From an uncultured Devosia sp. (GTDB lineage Bacteria > Pseudomonadota > Alphaproteobacteria > Rhizobiales > Devosiaceae): a stretch of DNA of 64,000 nucleotides. Made by a program: the position numbers and the translations under genes. Position 1 is the stretch's first letter. Each line of letters starts with the position of its first letter. Below the pieces are notes generated by a model. The model saw only the letters and a list, made by a program, of their open reading frames with translations. It did not search any database and had not been told where the DNA came from. Location of the stretch: contig NZ_CAUQDV010000002.1 of assembly GCF_963517015.1 (NCBI RefSeq), forward strand, positions 660,572-724,571. The letters run 5' to 3'. Shown piece by piece: positions 1-9,753 of the stretch.

Positions 1-2
1 TC

Positions 3-1574
3 ATCGACGCATCGGCCGTGTTGCAGAAGGGCGAGAAGATCGGCCTGGTCGGACCCAATGGCGCTGGCAAGACGACTCTTTTCCGCATGATCACTGGCCA
101 GGAACAGCCCGACGAGGGCCAGGTCACCATGGAGCGCGGCGTTTCCATCGGCTATTTCAGCCAGGACGTGGGCGAGATGAGCGGCCGCTCTGTCGTGGCC
201 GAGGTCATGGACGGAGCGGGCCCGGTGTCGTCGCTGATTGCGGAAATGCGCGCGCTGGAAGCCGACATGGGCGACCCAGACAAGGCCGACGACATGGACG
301 CCATCATCGAGCGCTATGGCGAGGTGCAGCATCAGTTCGAAGAGCTGGACGGCTATTCGCTGGATGGTCGCGCCCGCGAAGTGCTTGATGGCCTAGGCTT
401 TTCCCAGGAGATGATGGATGGCGACGTCGGCAAGCTGTCGGGCGGCTGGAAGATGCGCGTGGCGCTGGCCCGTATCCTGCTGCTCCGTCCCGACGCCCTG
501 CTGCTCGACGAACCGAGCAACCATCTCGATCTTGAGTCCCTGATCTGGCTGGAAGACTTCCTGCAGAACTATTCCGGCGCCCTGTTCATGACATCGCATG
601 ATCGCGAGTTCATGAACCGCATCTGCAACAAGATCGTCGAGATCGATGCCGGGTCGCTGACCACCTACACCGGCAATTACGAATTCTACCAGCAGCAGCG
701 CGCCGTTGCCGAGAAGAACCAGCAGGCGCAATTTGAACGCCAGCAGGCAATGCTGGCGAAAGAACTCGACTTCATCGCCCGCTTCAAGGCCCGCGCGTCG
801 CATGCCGCGCAGGTACAGAGCCGGGTCAAGAAGCTCGACAAGATCGACCGCGTCGAGCCGCCCAAGCGCCGCCAGACCGTCGACTTCGAGTTCCGCCCTG
901 CCCCGCGCTCGGGCGAAGACGTCGCCCTGCTCAAGGGCGTGGCCAAGAGCTATGGCTCCAAGACCATCTATGACGGGCTGGACTTTCATGTGCGCCGCAA
1001 GGAGCGCTGGTGCATCATGGGCGTCAATGGCGCCGGAAAGTCGACGCTGCTCAAGCTGGTGACCGGCACGGCCGATCCCGATGCCGGTACGGTGACGCGC
1101 GGCCCTTCGGTCAAGATGGCCTATTTCGCCCAGCATGCCATGGATGTGCTCGATGGCGACCTGACCGTGTTCCAGCAGCTTGAATCGTCCTTCCCGCAGG
1201 CCGGCCAGGCGCCGTTGCGTGCCCTCGCCGGGGCCTTCGGCTTTTCAGGCGACGAAATCGAGAAGAAGTGCCGCGTCTTGTCGGGTGGCGAAAAGGCGCG
1301 TCTCGTCATGGCGATGATGCTGTTCGATCCGCCGAACTTCCTGGTCCTCGACGAGCCGACCAACCATCTGGACATTGCCACCAAGGAAATGCTGATCACC
1401 GCGCTCAGCGCCTTCGAGGGCACAATGCTGTTCGTCAGCCATGATCGTCATTTCCTCGCCGCCCTTTCCAATCGCGTGCTGGAGCTGACGCCGGAAGGCG
1501 TGCATGTCTATGGCGGCGGCTATACCGAATATGTGCAGTCGACGGGTCAGGAAGCGCCGGGCCTGCGCAGCTGA
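3..1574 (+). CDS. ABC-F family ATPase, 5' end outside the window
   Basis: Soluble tandem ATPase of the ABC-F class, whose members act on the ribosome as translation factors or antibiotic-protection proteins. The reading frame is open to the window edge, and the first residues (IDASAVLQKGEK) fit the stretch just before the first Walker A, so only about 20 residues are missing. Visible motifs are Walker A GPNGAGKTT, signature LSGGWKMRVA, Walker B LLLDEPSNHLD, then a charged linker (about residues 220-300), a second Walker A GVNGAGKST, signature LSGGEKARL and Walker B LVLDEPTNHLD. There are no membrane segments. Both ATP sites look intact. The subgroup (Uup, YheS or EttA type) cannot be assigned from motifs alone. 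Confidence 0.93.
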   Translation: MDASAVLQKGEKIGLVGPNGAGKTTLFRMITGQEQPDEGQVTMERGVSIGYFSQDVGEMSGRSVVAEVMDGAGPVSSLIAEMRALEADMGDPDKADDMDAIIERYGEVQHQFEELDGYSLDGRAREVLDGLGFSQEMMDGDVGKLSGGWKMRVALARILLLRPDALLLDEPSNHLDLESLIWLEDFLQNYSGALFMTSHDREFMNRICNKIVEIDAGSLTTYTGNYEFYQQQRAVAEKNQQAQFERQQAMLAKELDFIARFKARASHAAQVQSRVKKLDKIDRVEPPKRRQTVDFEFRPAPRSGEDVALLKGVAKSYGSKTIYDGLDFHVRRKERWCIMGVNGAGKSTLLKLVTGTADPDAGTVTRGPSVKMAYFAQHAMDVLDGDLTVFQQLESSFPQAGQAPLRALAGAFGFSGDEIEKKCRVLSGGEKARLVMAMMLFDPPNFLVLDEPTNHLDIATKEMLITALSAFEGTMLFVSHDRHFLAALSNRVLELTPEGVHVYGGGYTEYVQSTGQEAPGLRS

Positions 1575-1740
1575 AATCGATAAGCAAGACTACGTATAAG
1601 AGCGAAGCGCGAGACGCTAAACCTCTGTGAGGCAAGCGTTACCGTGAAGCTTTGCAAGCATTCCAAGGGATTCAGGATTGGCAAACTCTTCGGTGTTATC
1701 ACCTTAGGACTATTGCCCACTCCGTATTCCTGGAGGCGAC

Positions 1741-3642
1741 GTGACTTCACCATGGCAGATGCTCGCCGGCAATCTTGCCGTCGTTGCGCTAGTGGTGCTC
1801 TGCTGGGGGCATGCGCGCTTCTGGCTGCGCGGCGTACACGGCGTCGCCCGCAGTGCCCTGTTCGGCGCCACGATGGGTTTTGGCGCCGTGGCCTCCATGC
1901 TGATGGGCGCCGAAATCGGCACTGGCTATCTCGTTGACCTGCGCTATTCGCTGATCGCCGTATCGGCCTTCTTCGGCGGACCCGTCGCTGCCCTGATCAG
2001 TCTTTCGCTTGCCATGGGCTGGCGGATGGAAATGGGCGGCTCCGGCGTGACAGCGGGGCTGTTCCTTATGGTGTTCACCACCGGCCTTGGCCTTGGAGCG
2101 CGCGTGCTGTTCCGCAAGAATGGCCCATCGGTCTTTGCCGTTCTCTGCCTTAGCGCGGCGGTCACCCTGCTGGTGGCATCGCCGATCTTCCTCGTGCCGC
2201 ACGAGAGCATGGCCCATGCCTTCGCCAATTCCTTCGCGCCGATGGCCGTGCTCAACCAGGTGGCCACGACGCTGGCGGGCCTGGTCGTGCTGCAGGCGCG
2301 TCGGCTCGCAGCCGAACGCGACCTGATGAGTGCCGCCATGGTGCAGTCGCCGGATTATTCCTACGTCAAGGACCGGCATGGGCGCTTTGCCGTGGTCAAC
2401 CAGGGTGTCGCCCAGTTCAATGGTTTCGCCCGCCCGCGCGACATGATCGGCAAGACCGATTTCGACCTGACCAATCAGGCGAGAGCACAAACGCTGTTTG
2501 CCATCGAGCAGCGCATCATCCGCGGCGGCCAGGCCCAGCTCGACATGGTGGAACAGCTGCAGGACAATCTGGGCCGCATGCGCTGGTTCAGCACCTCCAA
2601 GGTGCCGCTGCACAGCGCCAGCGGCGAGATGATCGGCCTTGCGGGCGTCACCCGCGACATTACCGACGAACGCCAGCTGCGGCAGGACCTGATCGACAGC
2701 CGCAACACGCTGTCCTTTGCCATGGCCGAAATGTCGGATGGCCTGGCCATGTTCGACAGCGAGGGGCGGATCGAATTCTGCAACGAGCAGTATCGCGAGG
2801 CCTTCCCCTATACCGGCACGGTGCGCCAGCCCGGCACGCATATGCGCGACATCCTCAAGGCAGTGATCTCGACCGGCGAGCAATTGAGCGCGCCCAAACA
2901 GGTCGATGAAAAGTGGATCAAGCGCATGGTGGACAATCTCCATCGCGAGAGCGAGGAAGAGGTCCATCTATTCGACGGCCGCTGGCTGCAGATCCGCACA
3001 CGACCTACCAGCGAGGGCAAGACGCTGGCCGTGGTGACCGATGTCACCCGCATCAAGCAGGCCGAAATGGCGCTGCATTCGGCCACCGACCAGCTCAAGC
3101 ATCTGGTGCGTACGGACGGACTGACCGGCCTGCTCAACCGCCGCGCCTTCGATGACGCCATGGATGCCGAAATCGCCCGCTCGGCGCGCGCCGGCACGCC
3201 GATGAGCCTGCTGCTGATCGATGTCGATCACTTCAAGGCTTACAATGACGAATATGGCCATCCATCCGGCGACGAATGTCTCAAGCTGGTGGCCAATCAC
3301 CTGCAGAAGTCACTCAAACGCTCGGCCGACCTGGCGGTGCGCTATGGCGGCGAGGAGTTTGCGGCCATCCTGCCGGAGACGGACGAGGATGGTGCCTATC
3401 TGGTGGCCGAAAGCTTCCGCAAGACCTTGGCTGGCGCCAGGCTTCCGCATCGCGGCAGCGAGCGCGGCATCCTCACCGCCAGCGTGGGCGTAGCCACCTA
3501 CATGCCGGACAACCTGCGCCGCAGCACGGGTGAACTGATCCAGGTGGCCGATGAAGCGCTCTACAGCGCCAAGGCGGCAGGCCGCGATCGGGTCTATGGC
3601 ACGCGCGTCCGTGGCCAGCAGGCGAAATACGCGCACGAATAG
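1741..3642 (+). CDS. Membrane-bound PAS-GGDEF diguanylate cyclase
   Basis: Predicted to make cyclic di-GMP from two GTP at the inner membrane. The first 190 residues hold about five to six hydrophobic segments resembling the 5TM receptor domain of LytS-type sensors. Two PAS-like regions follow (about 195-310 and 320-440), then a GGDEF domain with GGEEF near residue 536. RSAD lies exactly five residues before it, which matches the RxxD inhibitory site, so product inhibition is expected. The GTG start at 1741 is chosen because GGAGG lies just upstream. No EAL or HD-GYP domain is present. The signal sensed is unknown. Confidence 0.88.
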   Translation: MTSPWQMLAGNLAVVALVVLCWGHARFWLRGVHGVARSALFGATMGFGAVASMLMGAEIGTGYLVDLRYSLIAVSAFFGGPVAALISLSLAMGWRMEMGGSGVTAGLFLMVFTTGLGLGARVLFRKNGPSVFAVLCLSAAVTLLVASPIFLVPHESMAHAFANSFAPMAVLNQVATTLAGLVVLQARRLAAERDLMSAAMVQSPDYSYVKDRHGRFAVVNQGVAQFNGFARPRDMIGKTDFDLTNQARAQTLFAIEQRIIRGGQAQLDMVEQLQDNLGRMRWFSTSKVPLHSASGEMIGLAGVTRDITDERQLRQDLIDSRNTLSFAMAEMSDGLAMFDSEGRIEFCNEQYREAFPYTGTVRQPGTHMRDILKAVISTGEQLSAPKQVDEKWIKRMVDNLHRESEEEVHLFDGRWLQIRTRPTSEGKTLAVVTDVTRIKQAEMALHSATDQLKHLVRTDGLTGLLNRRAFDDAMDAEIARSARAGTPMSLLLIDVDHFKAYNDEYGHPSGDECLKLVANHLQKSLKRSADLAVRYGGEEFAAILPETDEDGAYLVAESFRKTLAGARLPHRGSERGILTASVGVATYMPDNLRRSTGELIQVADEALYSAKAAGRDRVYGTRVRGQQAKYAHE

Positions 3643-3648
3643 GCTGTC

Positions 3649-4539
3649 CTAGAGACCGTGCTTTTCGAGCGTGGCGTGATACTCGTCGATCAACTCCTCG
3701 CGGTCACGGTCCGATTCCCACCCGGCCTCGATCTCCGCCTTCACCGCCGGATCGAGCGCTGCCCATCGGGCGTCCCACTCCTCGCCATTGTGCATCCAGT
3801 AACCGACAAGTTCGTAGCGCTCGGCGGGGAGCTTGAGTTCCTGCCGGACGAATTTGCGGACGGAGCGCACCACCTTCTGTTCGCCCGCCACCCAGATATA
3901 GCCAGGTGTCGCGGGGAGCGGCACGGCGCGGACCACTTCGCCCATACGGCTGGGCGCAACCCCATTGCCGCTGCGGTGCAGCCAGGTCACCGTGGCACCG
4001 GGATGAGCGGGGAGTTTCTGTTCGTCCTCGGCCAGCGCGACTTCGACGAAGACACGGCTTTCGATATGCCTGGGCGTCTGCTCCAGGATGCGCGCCAGTG
4101 CAGGAATGCCCGTCGCATCACAGACCAGCAATTGCCACGCGGTATCCGCCGGCGGCGTATAGAGACCGCGCGGACGATTGATGGTCACCTTGTCACCGAC
4201 CTTGGAGGCCACAGCCCAGGTGCAGGCCAGCCCACCCTCATGGATGACGAAGTCGATGTCGATCTCGACCGGGTCCGAACGATAGCGGCGCACGGTATAG
4301 GTCGAGCAGCGAATGGCGTCCTGCCCATCGGGATAGGTCCAGCGGCCGTCCTCGGTGATCACCGGCAGGTGCAGCTTTCCGGTTTCCGCATTGGGAAAGA
4401 ACAGCCGCAGATATTCGTCGCCGATGCCCGTGGTCTTGAAGTCGCGCAGCCCATCGCCGCCAAAGGTCAGCCGGAGCATGCCGGGCGTGAGCTGGTGGCG
4501 CGACAGGACCGTCGCTTCGTGGAACATCGGGGTCATCAT
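3649..4539 (-). CDS. Siderophore-interacting protein (FAD ferric-siderophore reductase)
   Basis: A 296-residue flavoprotein of the SIP family, which reduces ferric siderophores in the cytoplasm with NAD(P)H to free the iron. The N-terminal half is a ferredoxin-reductase-like FAD barrel with the flavin-contacting STYTVRRY motif. The C-terminal half is the NAD(P)H domain (GYIWVAGEQKVVRSVRKFV). The length is normal for the family. Two ATG codons in tandem (4539 and 4536) follow a GGAG. It lies 71 bp downstream of the glycosyltransferase gene on the same strand. No siderophore receptor or ABC importer is in the window, so the substrate is not known. Confidence 0.85.
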   Translation of the reverse strand: MMTPMFHEATVLSRHQLTPGMLRLTFGGDGLRDFKTTGIGDEYLRLFFPNAETGKLHLPVITEDGRWTYPDGQDAIRCSTYTVRRYRSDPVEIDIDFVIHEGGLACTWAVASKVGDKVTINRPRGLYTPPADTAWQLLVCDATGIPALARILEQTPRHIESRVFVEVALAEDEQKLPAHPGATVTWLHRSGNGVAPSRMGEVVRAVPLPATPGYIWVAGEQKVVRSVRKFVRQELKLPAERYELVGYWMHNGEEWDARWAALDPAVKAEIEAGWESDRDREELIDEYHATLEKHGL

Positions 4540-4610
4540 GGCTCCGCCGGATCGTTGGTGCGGTTACCGCCGCTTGCTGACGAGGGTGCTATATTTGATG
4601 ACAGGATTAG

Positions 4611-6455
4611 TCAAGTTACGAGCCGGTCAGCAAGAAGGCGTCCAGCATGCTGGTCGGATTGCATCGCGGATAGAGGCCGATGGGGTGACTTGAACCAGTA
4701 GAATGGGTCGGCCACCAACTCGCAGAGACCGCGAAATGTCGCCACCCCAAGCAGGAACCAGTAAGCCGGGAGCCAGAGCTGCGCGCGCCAAAGCTTCAAT
4801 CGCCCCAGACGTTTAAGACCGAGCATAGTTGTGGCCCAGGCACTGCCATAACCCATACCCAGCATGGCGAGATAGAATACCGTCCACAGTGACCCATCCA
4901 CCACGGCTGCACCAAGGCCGACCCTGACCAGCAGCGTCATCGCAAAAACGCAATGCAAGACCGGCGCCACGATCATTCCGAGCACCAGCATTTCAAAGAC
5001 CAGAAAGGGTCCCAGGCCCATTTCTCCAAGCAGGCTAACAGGATCGCGGTTGTGCACGATGAAAGTCTGCATCCAGCCCTTCATCCAGCGCCGTCGCTGC
5101 CCCAGCCAGGCCGGCAGCCGGGTCGGCGCCGTCTCGCGTGTCGCCGATTGCAGCATGTCGACGCGCAGTCGCCGCCGCGCCAGGCGAATGCCCAGATCGG
5201 CATCCTCGGTGACGTTGAAGGCGTCCCATCCCCCGATGTCACGCAGGGTCGACAGGCGGAAGTGGTTGGAGGTGCCGCCCAGCGGCATGGGCATGCGCCA
5301 GCGCCCCAGGGCCGGCAGCAGGACGGCGAACAGCCCGGCATATTCTCCTGCGAACTGTCGCGTCAGCCAGTTCTCCGAGCCATTGTCGATGGTCAGCCGC
5401 GCCTGGAGACAAACCACCTCGGCTTCATCCCGAAACCTTGCGGCGGCCTTCCAGAGCTGATCCGGATCGGGAATGTCCTCCGCATCGAACACGACGACGT
5501 ATTCGCCCCGGCAAAGCGGCAGGGCGAAATCGAGGGCCTTGGGCTTGGTATGCGGCTTGGCGTCCGGCACGGAGACCAGCGAGAACTGCGGCGCATTGAG
5601 ATGTGTCCTGACGGCAGCGATGGTTTCATCCGAGCGGGATTCGACCACGAATTTGATGTCGAGCCGGTCGGCCGGGTAGTCCAGCGCCCGCATGGCGGCG
5701 AAAAGCTGCGGCACCATTTCGGATTCGTTGCGCAGCGGGATCAGCACCGAATAGACCGGCAGTTCCTCGTCAGCCGGCCGCTGCAGCCGTGGTTGTGGTC
5801 GCAGCGGTTCCAGAACCGCCGCCAGCCGGATGCATGCGGGACCCAACAGGAGCACCAGAACCACCGGCAAGAGGACCTCCTGGGCGAAGAAGGGCGCGGC
5901 ACAGGTCAGAACGGTCAGCAGGACGACGGCCAGGGCAAAGCCCCAGCGCGCCAGCACGGTCAGCTCAAGCTGGGCCGTGGCAAAGGGCCAGCGCCGCGTC
6001 AGGTTCTGCCGTGCCCCATCGACAAGGAAGGGCGAAGCCAATGCGACCAGATGCTCGCGCAAGGCGTGCTCAGGGACGAGAAACAGCAGCTGCCGCAGAT
6101 GCGGCCTGGACCGCAGCGCATTGCGCAGCCCGATGATCCCGATAAAGTCGGGCGCGGCAACGGCGACCTCCCGATCGACAAGCTGTAGCCGGAACAGCCT
6201 CACATCGGCCAGCGCCTCCAGCCTTGTCGGCTCCAGCCTGCCTCGCAGCCCACGCGGAACGCGATCGAAGAAGCTCAGGCCCGCCCAACGGGCCGCGCGC
6301 TCCATGATTGCATCGGGGCTCGTGCCATGTTGGGTGGCGATAAACAGCAGCGGGTCGACTTCGCGCAACAATGCCGCTTCGAGCACGGTAAGCGCCTGCT
6401 CGTCCGTTACGTCATCGCTCAAAACTGCCCTGACCAGGTCCAGTGCATCCGACAT
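4611..6455 (-). CDS. Family 2 membrane glycosyltransferase with N-terminal GspE/MshE-like domain
   Basis: A 614-residue processive-type glycosyltransferase. Residues 1-150 are soluble and resemble the N-terminal domain of GspE/PilB-type ATPases, a fold that in MshE binds cyclic di-GMP. Transmembrane segments follow at about 168-210, then a GT-A catalytic domain with DAED (324-327), TED (416-418) and QRRRW (453-457), the D,D,D,QxxRW set of cellulose- and hyaluronan-synthase relatives. Further membrane helices run from about 478 to 590. It probably polymerises or transfers a surface sugar at the inner membrane. No PilZ domain, BcsB or export gene is adjacent. The donor and product are unknown. 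Confidence 0.83.
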   Translation of the reverse strand: MSDALDLVRAVLSDDVTDEQALTVLEAALLREVDPLLFIATQHGTSPDAIMERAARWAGLSFFDRVPRGLRGRLEPTRLEALADVRLFRLQLVDREVAVAAPDFIGIIGLRNALRSRPHLRQLLFLVPEHALREHLVALASPFLVDGARQNLTRRWPFATAQLELTVLARWGFALAVVLLTVLTCAAPFFAQEVLLPVVLVLLLGPACIRLAAVLEPLRPQPRLQRPADEELPVYSVLIPLRNESEMVPQLFAAMRALDYPADRLDIKFVVESRSDETIAAVRTHLNAPQFSLVSVPDAKPHTKPKALDFALPLCRGEYVVVFDAEDIPDPDQLWKAAARFRDEAEVVCLQARLTIDNGSENWLTRQFAGEYAGLFAVLLPALGRWRMPMPLGGTSNHFRLSTLRDIGGWDAFNVTEDADLGIRLARRRLRVDMLQSATRETAPTRLPAWLGQRRRWMKGWMQTFIVHNRDPVSLLGEMGLGPFLVFEMLVLGMIVAPVLHCVFAMTLLVRVGLGAAVVDGSLWTVFYLAMLGMGYGSAWATTMLGLKRLGRLKLWRAQLWLPAYWFLLGVATFRGLCELVADPFYWFKSPHRPLSAMQSDQHAGRLLADRLVT

Positions 6456-6644
6456 GGGACGCCTGCCCGGTCAGCGCCCCGGCCCCCAGCGTGAACCGTT
6501 CAGCAAAAGGCAGGCCCGGCGCCCCGCCAGACCTGCCGAGAATTCTCTATGAAACAAGCCAAGTATAATTTTGCGCGAAACTGCGCCTGGACTGCACACA
6601 TACATCGAACGCCCCCGAAGCTCACGATGATGCGCCAAAGAACG

Positions 6645-6663
6645 GCAATAGAGCGACTATTGC
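6645..6663 (-). terminator. Weak terminator-like hairpin downstream of the LuxR-type gene
   Basis: GCAATAG and CTATTGC form a perfect 7-bp stem around a 5-base loop. Read on the minus strand it lies about 50 bp after the LuxR-type stop and is followed by CGTTCTTT, a poor U-tract. It sits in the 258-bp gap 6456-6713, which also must hold the glycosyltransferase promoter. I see no gene in that gap. Confidence 0.35.
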
Positions 6664-6713
6664 GCCGATTAAGTTCACAATCAAGATGAATTCGCGCGCT
6701 GGCGGATACTCGG

Positions 6714-7424
6714 CTAGATCGTGATCAGCCCGAGGCGAAGGGCTTCGACCACCGTGTGTACCCGATTGCTGGTGCCCAGGCGCTTCTGGGCGTTTTCGCA
6801 ATGCTGGTTGATGGTGCGCGGGCTCAGGCCGGTGATCTCGGCAATATCAGATGCCGTCTTGCCAGCGGCCACCCATTGCAGAACCTCGCCCTCGCGATCG
6901 GTGATCAGCCGTCCGGGTTCGGGCTGGCTATGCAGATAGCGCAGCTGGCCATAGGTATAGAGCGCCAGCATGTGCACTTCGAGCACCTGACGTTCACTCA
7001 GGCCTTTCGGATCGCCCATCAGCGAAACGGCACCCGCGAGTTCACCGTCGATGTGGATCGGCACGCAAAGGCCCGATACAAGGCCACGGCTCGCGGCCAG
7101 CATGAGCATTTCATGCATTTCAGGCTCGGCAACGGGATCGTAAGGCGCATCGTCCCAATCGAAGGGCATGCTGGTGTGCAGGCAATGGCGCGCCACCGGA
7201 TCATGACGAATATAACCATTGGCCACGTATTCGGCGAACCACTCAGCCTTGCCACCGGTCAGCAGAACGGTCTCGGTAATATCCCAGTCGTTCGTGGGAA
7301 CGCCGGCTATGAAAAAACTATCAAAGCCATAACCAGCGACTGCCTTTTGAAAGACATCGAGCATTCCTCGCAGATCCTGCTGTTGCTGGATCGCCTTGAT
7401 GGTCTTTGATAGGTCGGCGTTCAA
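6714..7424 (-). CDS. LuxR-family regulator with acyl-homoserine-lactone-binding domain
   Basis: A 236-residue transcription factor with an autoinducer-binding domain (about 15-160) and a C-terminal GerE-type helix-turn-helix (about 172-232, TDREGEVLQWVAAGKTASDIA). The six residues that are nearly invariant in acyl-HSL receptors are present at the expected spacing: W62, Y66, D75, P76, W90 and G118. This suggests it still binds an acyl-HSL-like ligand. No luxI-type synthase is in the window, so it may be a LuxR solo. The start is a TTG at 7424 and is uncertain, because upstream purine-rich sequence is only moderately SD-like. Confidence 0.85.
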   Translation of the reverse strand: MNADLSKTIKAIQQQQDLRGMLDVFQKAVAGYGFDSFFIAGVPTNDWDITETVLLTGGKAEWFAEYVANGYIRHDPVARHCLHTSMPFDWDDAPYDPVAEPEMHEMLMLAASRGLVSGLCVPIHIDGELAGAVSLMGDPKGLSERQVLEVHMLALYTYGQLRYLHSQPEPGRLITDREGEVLQWVAAGKTASDIAEITGLSPRTINQHCENAQKRLGTSNRVHTVVEALRLGLITI

Positions 7425-7552
7425 CCCTAGCCCCCGCCAGATTATTCGCCATTACTGACCGGATTTTTCCCAATAGGCAAGGCACTGGGCGCGCCCTTCC
7501 ACGAATAGATAGGGCGGCCCAGCTTAGACTTTGGCATATATTTGAGCGGCGA

Positions 7553-8572
7553 TCAGTGTTTGGCGTCGAACTGATGCGGATTGAAGTGGTAGGCGGTCGA
7601 GCAGAATTCACAGACCACTTCGATATCGCCATCCACGGCCATTTCCTCGCGGTCTTCGGCAGTGAAATTGGTGGCCAGCATGTCCTCGATCCGGTCTGCA
7701 GAGCAGGAGCAGCGCTCTACCAGCGTCATGGGCGTGAACACCCGCACGCCGGTCTCGTGATAGAGCCGGAACAGCAGGCGTTCCGAGCTCAGGTCAGGAT
7801 CGGCCAGTTCGAGATCGTCCACCGTTCCCAGGTGAACCTTGGCCTCGTTCCAGCCATCGGCCTCGACGAAGTCAGGGTCGGCCGTTTCCGGATTGTCGAA
7901 ATTGCCGTCGCCCGGCAGGTCCGCCATATGGGAAATGCCGTGCTCGGGCAGATGCTGGATCAGCACGCCACCCGCCCGCCAATGGGGACGATGGTCGCCC
8001 TTTTTGGTGAATTCGGCCACGGCGATACGGACCTGGGTCGGGATCTGCTCGGACTGCATGAAATAGGTATGCGCCACTTCCTCGAGTGAATGGCCGTCGA
8101 GCGCGACAATGCCCTGGTAGCGCTCGGTGTGGGCACCCTGGTCGATGGTCATGGCCAGATGACCCTTGCCCAGCAGCTGATGCGGCTTGGTATTGCCCTC
8201 TTCGGCGGCCTTGAGCAGGGCGTCATGATCGAAACGGGCATAGCCGCGCATGCCATCGGGCGCGTCGAAATCGACCACGATCAGGTTCACCGGACCATCG
8301 GTCTGGGTCTGCATGATGAACTTGCCCTCGAACTTGAGCGAGGAACCGATCAGGGCGGCCAGAACCACGGCCTCGCCAAGGAGGCGCGCCACCGGAGCGG
8401 GATAGTTGTGACGGCTGAGAATGGTGTCGAGCGCCTCGCCCAGCCGCACGCTGCGGCCGCGCGTATCGAGCTTGTCGAGGGTGAAGGGGACGACAGTGTC
8501 GTCCACGCTTTCCGGACGGTCGAGCCCGAGGGCGTTGATCAGGTTCTCGCTCATGGTCGTTTCCGTGGTCAT
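7553..8572 (-). CDS. hslO: Hsp33 redox-regulated chaperone
   Basis: Cytoplasmic holdase chaperone switched on by oxidative unfolding. The 339-residue protein has the Hsp33 N-terminal fold and the C-terminal zinc-redox centre: CSC, then about 33 residues later CEFC, giving the four cysteines that bind zinc when reduced. It follows argD and argF on the same strand, an order common in Hyphomicrobiales, with 135 bp between it and argF. An alternative ATG lies 18 bp downstream at 8554, and neither start has a strong ribosome-binding site. Confidence 0.95.
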   Translation of the reverse strand: MTTETTMSENLINALGLDRPESVDDTVVPFTLDKLDTRGRSVRLGEALDTILSRHNYPAPVARLLGEAVVLAALIGSSLKFEGKFIMQTQTDGPVNLIVVDFDAPDGMRGYARFDHDALLKAAEEGNTKPHQLLGKGHLAMTIDQGAHTERYQGIVALDGHSLEEVAHTYFMQSEQIPTQVRIAVAEFTKKGDHRPHWRAGGVLIQHLPEHGISHMADLPGDGNFDNPETADPDFVEADGWNEAKVHLGTVDDLELADPDLSSERLLFRLYHETGVRVFTPMTLVERCSCSADRIEDMLATNFTAEDREEMAVDGDIEVVCEFCSTAYHFNPHQFDAKH

Positions 8573-8707
8573 TCTATTGGCTTTCTTGAGGCTAGACCCT
8601 CAAGGCGAAAGGCACCACCGCTTCACGCAAAAACCACCCACACCATCTCTGCATTGGCAGAAACGGCGTGAATGGCGCGTTACGATCAGTGGCAGCAGAC
8701 AGGTCTG

Positions 8708-9637
8708 CTAATTGACCTCAACACCGAAGGCCCAGCACAGAATGGCTTTCTGGGCATGGAGACGGTTTTCGGCCTCATCGAACACTACCGACTGGGGACC
8801 GTCGATAACCTCGTCGGTCACCTCGTCGCCGCGATGGGCCGGCAGGCAGTGCATGAAGAGAGCGTTCTTATCCGCCAAGGCCATCAAATTGGTGTTGACC
8901 TGGTAGGGTTTCAAGACCCGGCGGCGCTCTGCAGCATCGACGTCGCCCATCGACACCCAGGTATCGGTGATGACGAGATCGGCACCTTCAACGGCTTCGC
9001 GCGGATCCTCGATCAGCTTCACCCGCGAACCGGCGCGCTGGATGTCCAGCATCAGGTCCTTTTCCGGGCTATATTCGTCGGGCACGGCGATGGTCAGCTC
9101 GCAGTCGAACACTTCAGCCGCATTCACCCATGAGTGAAGCACATTGTTGCTGTCGCCCACCCAGGCGACCTTGGCGCCCTTGATATTGCCGCGGTGCTCT
9201 TCAAAGGTCTGCAGGTCGGCCATGATCTGGCAGGGATGGGCGCGGCGGGTCAGGCCATTGATCACCGGCACGGTGGCGCCTTCGGCCAGTTCGAGCAGGT
9301 CGGCATGGCTGAGGATGCGGATCATGATGGCGTCGACATAGCGGCTCATCACCTTGGCCGTATCTTCCAGCGTTTCCTCGCGGCTCAGCTGCATTTCCTG
9401 GCCGGACAGCATGATGGTCTCGCCACCGAGCTGGCGCATTCCGACATCGAAGGAAACGCGGGTGCGGGTCGACTGGCGCTCGAAGATCATGGCCAGGACC
9501 TTGTCCTTGAGCGGCTGCGGGCGATCGCCATCCTTGAGGCGTGCCTTGAGCGATGCGGCGGTGTCGAGCATGCCGCGCAGTTCGGGATAGGTAAAATCGT
9601 CGATCGAAAGAAAATGCCTTGGGGTGCCGGTCGTCAT
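8708..9637 (-). CDS. argF: Ornithine carbamoyltransferase
   Basis: Converts ornithine and carbamoyl phosphate to citrulline in arginine biosynthesis. The 309-residue protein carries the carbamoyl-phosphate site STRTR (residues 56-60), the HPCQ motif and the ornithine-loop motif HCLPA. The frame is open further upstream, but the ATG at 9637 is preferred: AAAGGAG lies just upstream and the length then matches the family. The gene lies 116 bp downstream of argD on the same strand and is probably cotranscribed with it. Confidence 0.96.
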   Translation of the reverse strand: MTTGTPRHFLSIDDFTYPELRGMLDTAASLKARLKDGDRPQPLKDKVLAMIFERQSTRTRVSFDVGMRQLGGETIMLSGQEMQLSREETLEDTAKVMSRYVDAIMIRILSHADLLELAEGATVPVINGLTRRAHPCQIMADLQTFEEHRGNIKGAKVAWVGDSNNVLHSWVNAAEVFDCELTIAVPDEYSPEKDLMLDIQRAGSRVKLIEDPREAVEGADLVITDTWVSMGDVDAAERRRVLKPYQVNTNLMALADKNALFMHCLPAHRGDEVTDEVIDGPQSVVFDEAENRLHAQKAILCWAFGVEVN

Positions 9638-9753
9638 GGCCGGTCTCCTTTGTGACGCTGTAATCGGTATGGATGTGTCGACGTCTGCCGCCTCAATGGG
9701 GCGGGGGAAACAGACCGCGTCGTCGTACCGTCTTGTGCGACACACACATGGGA

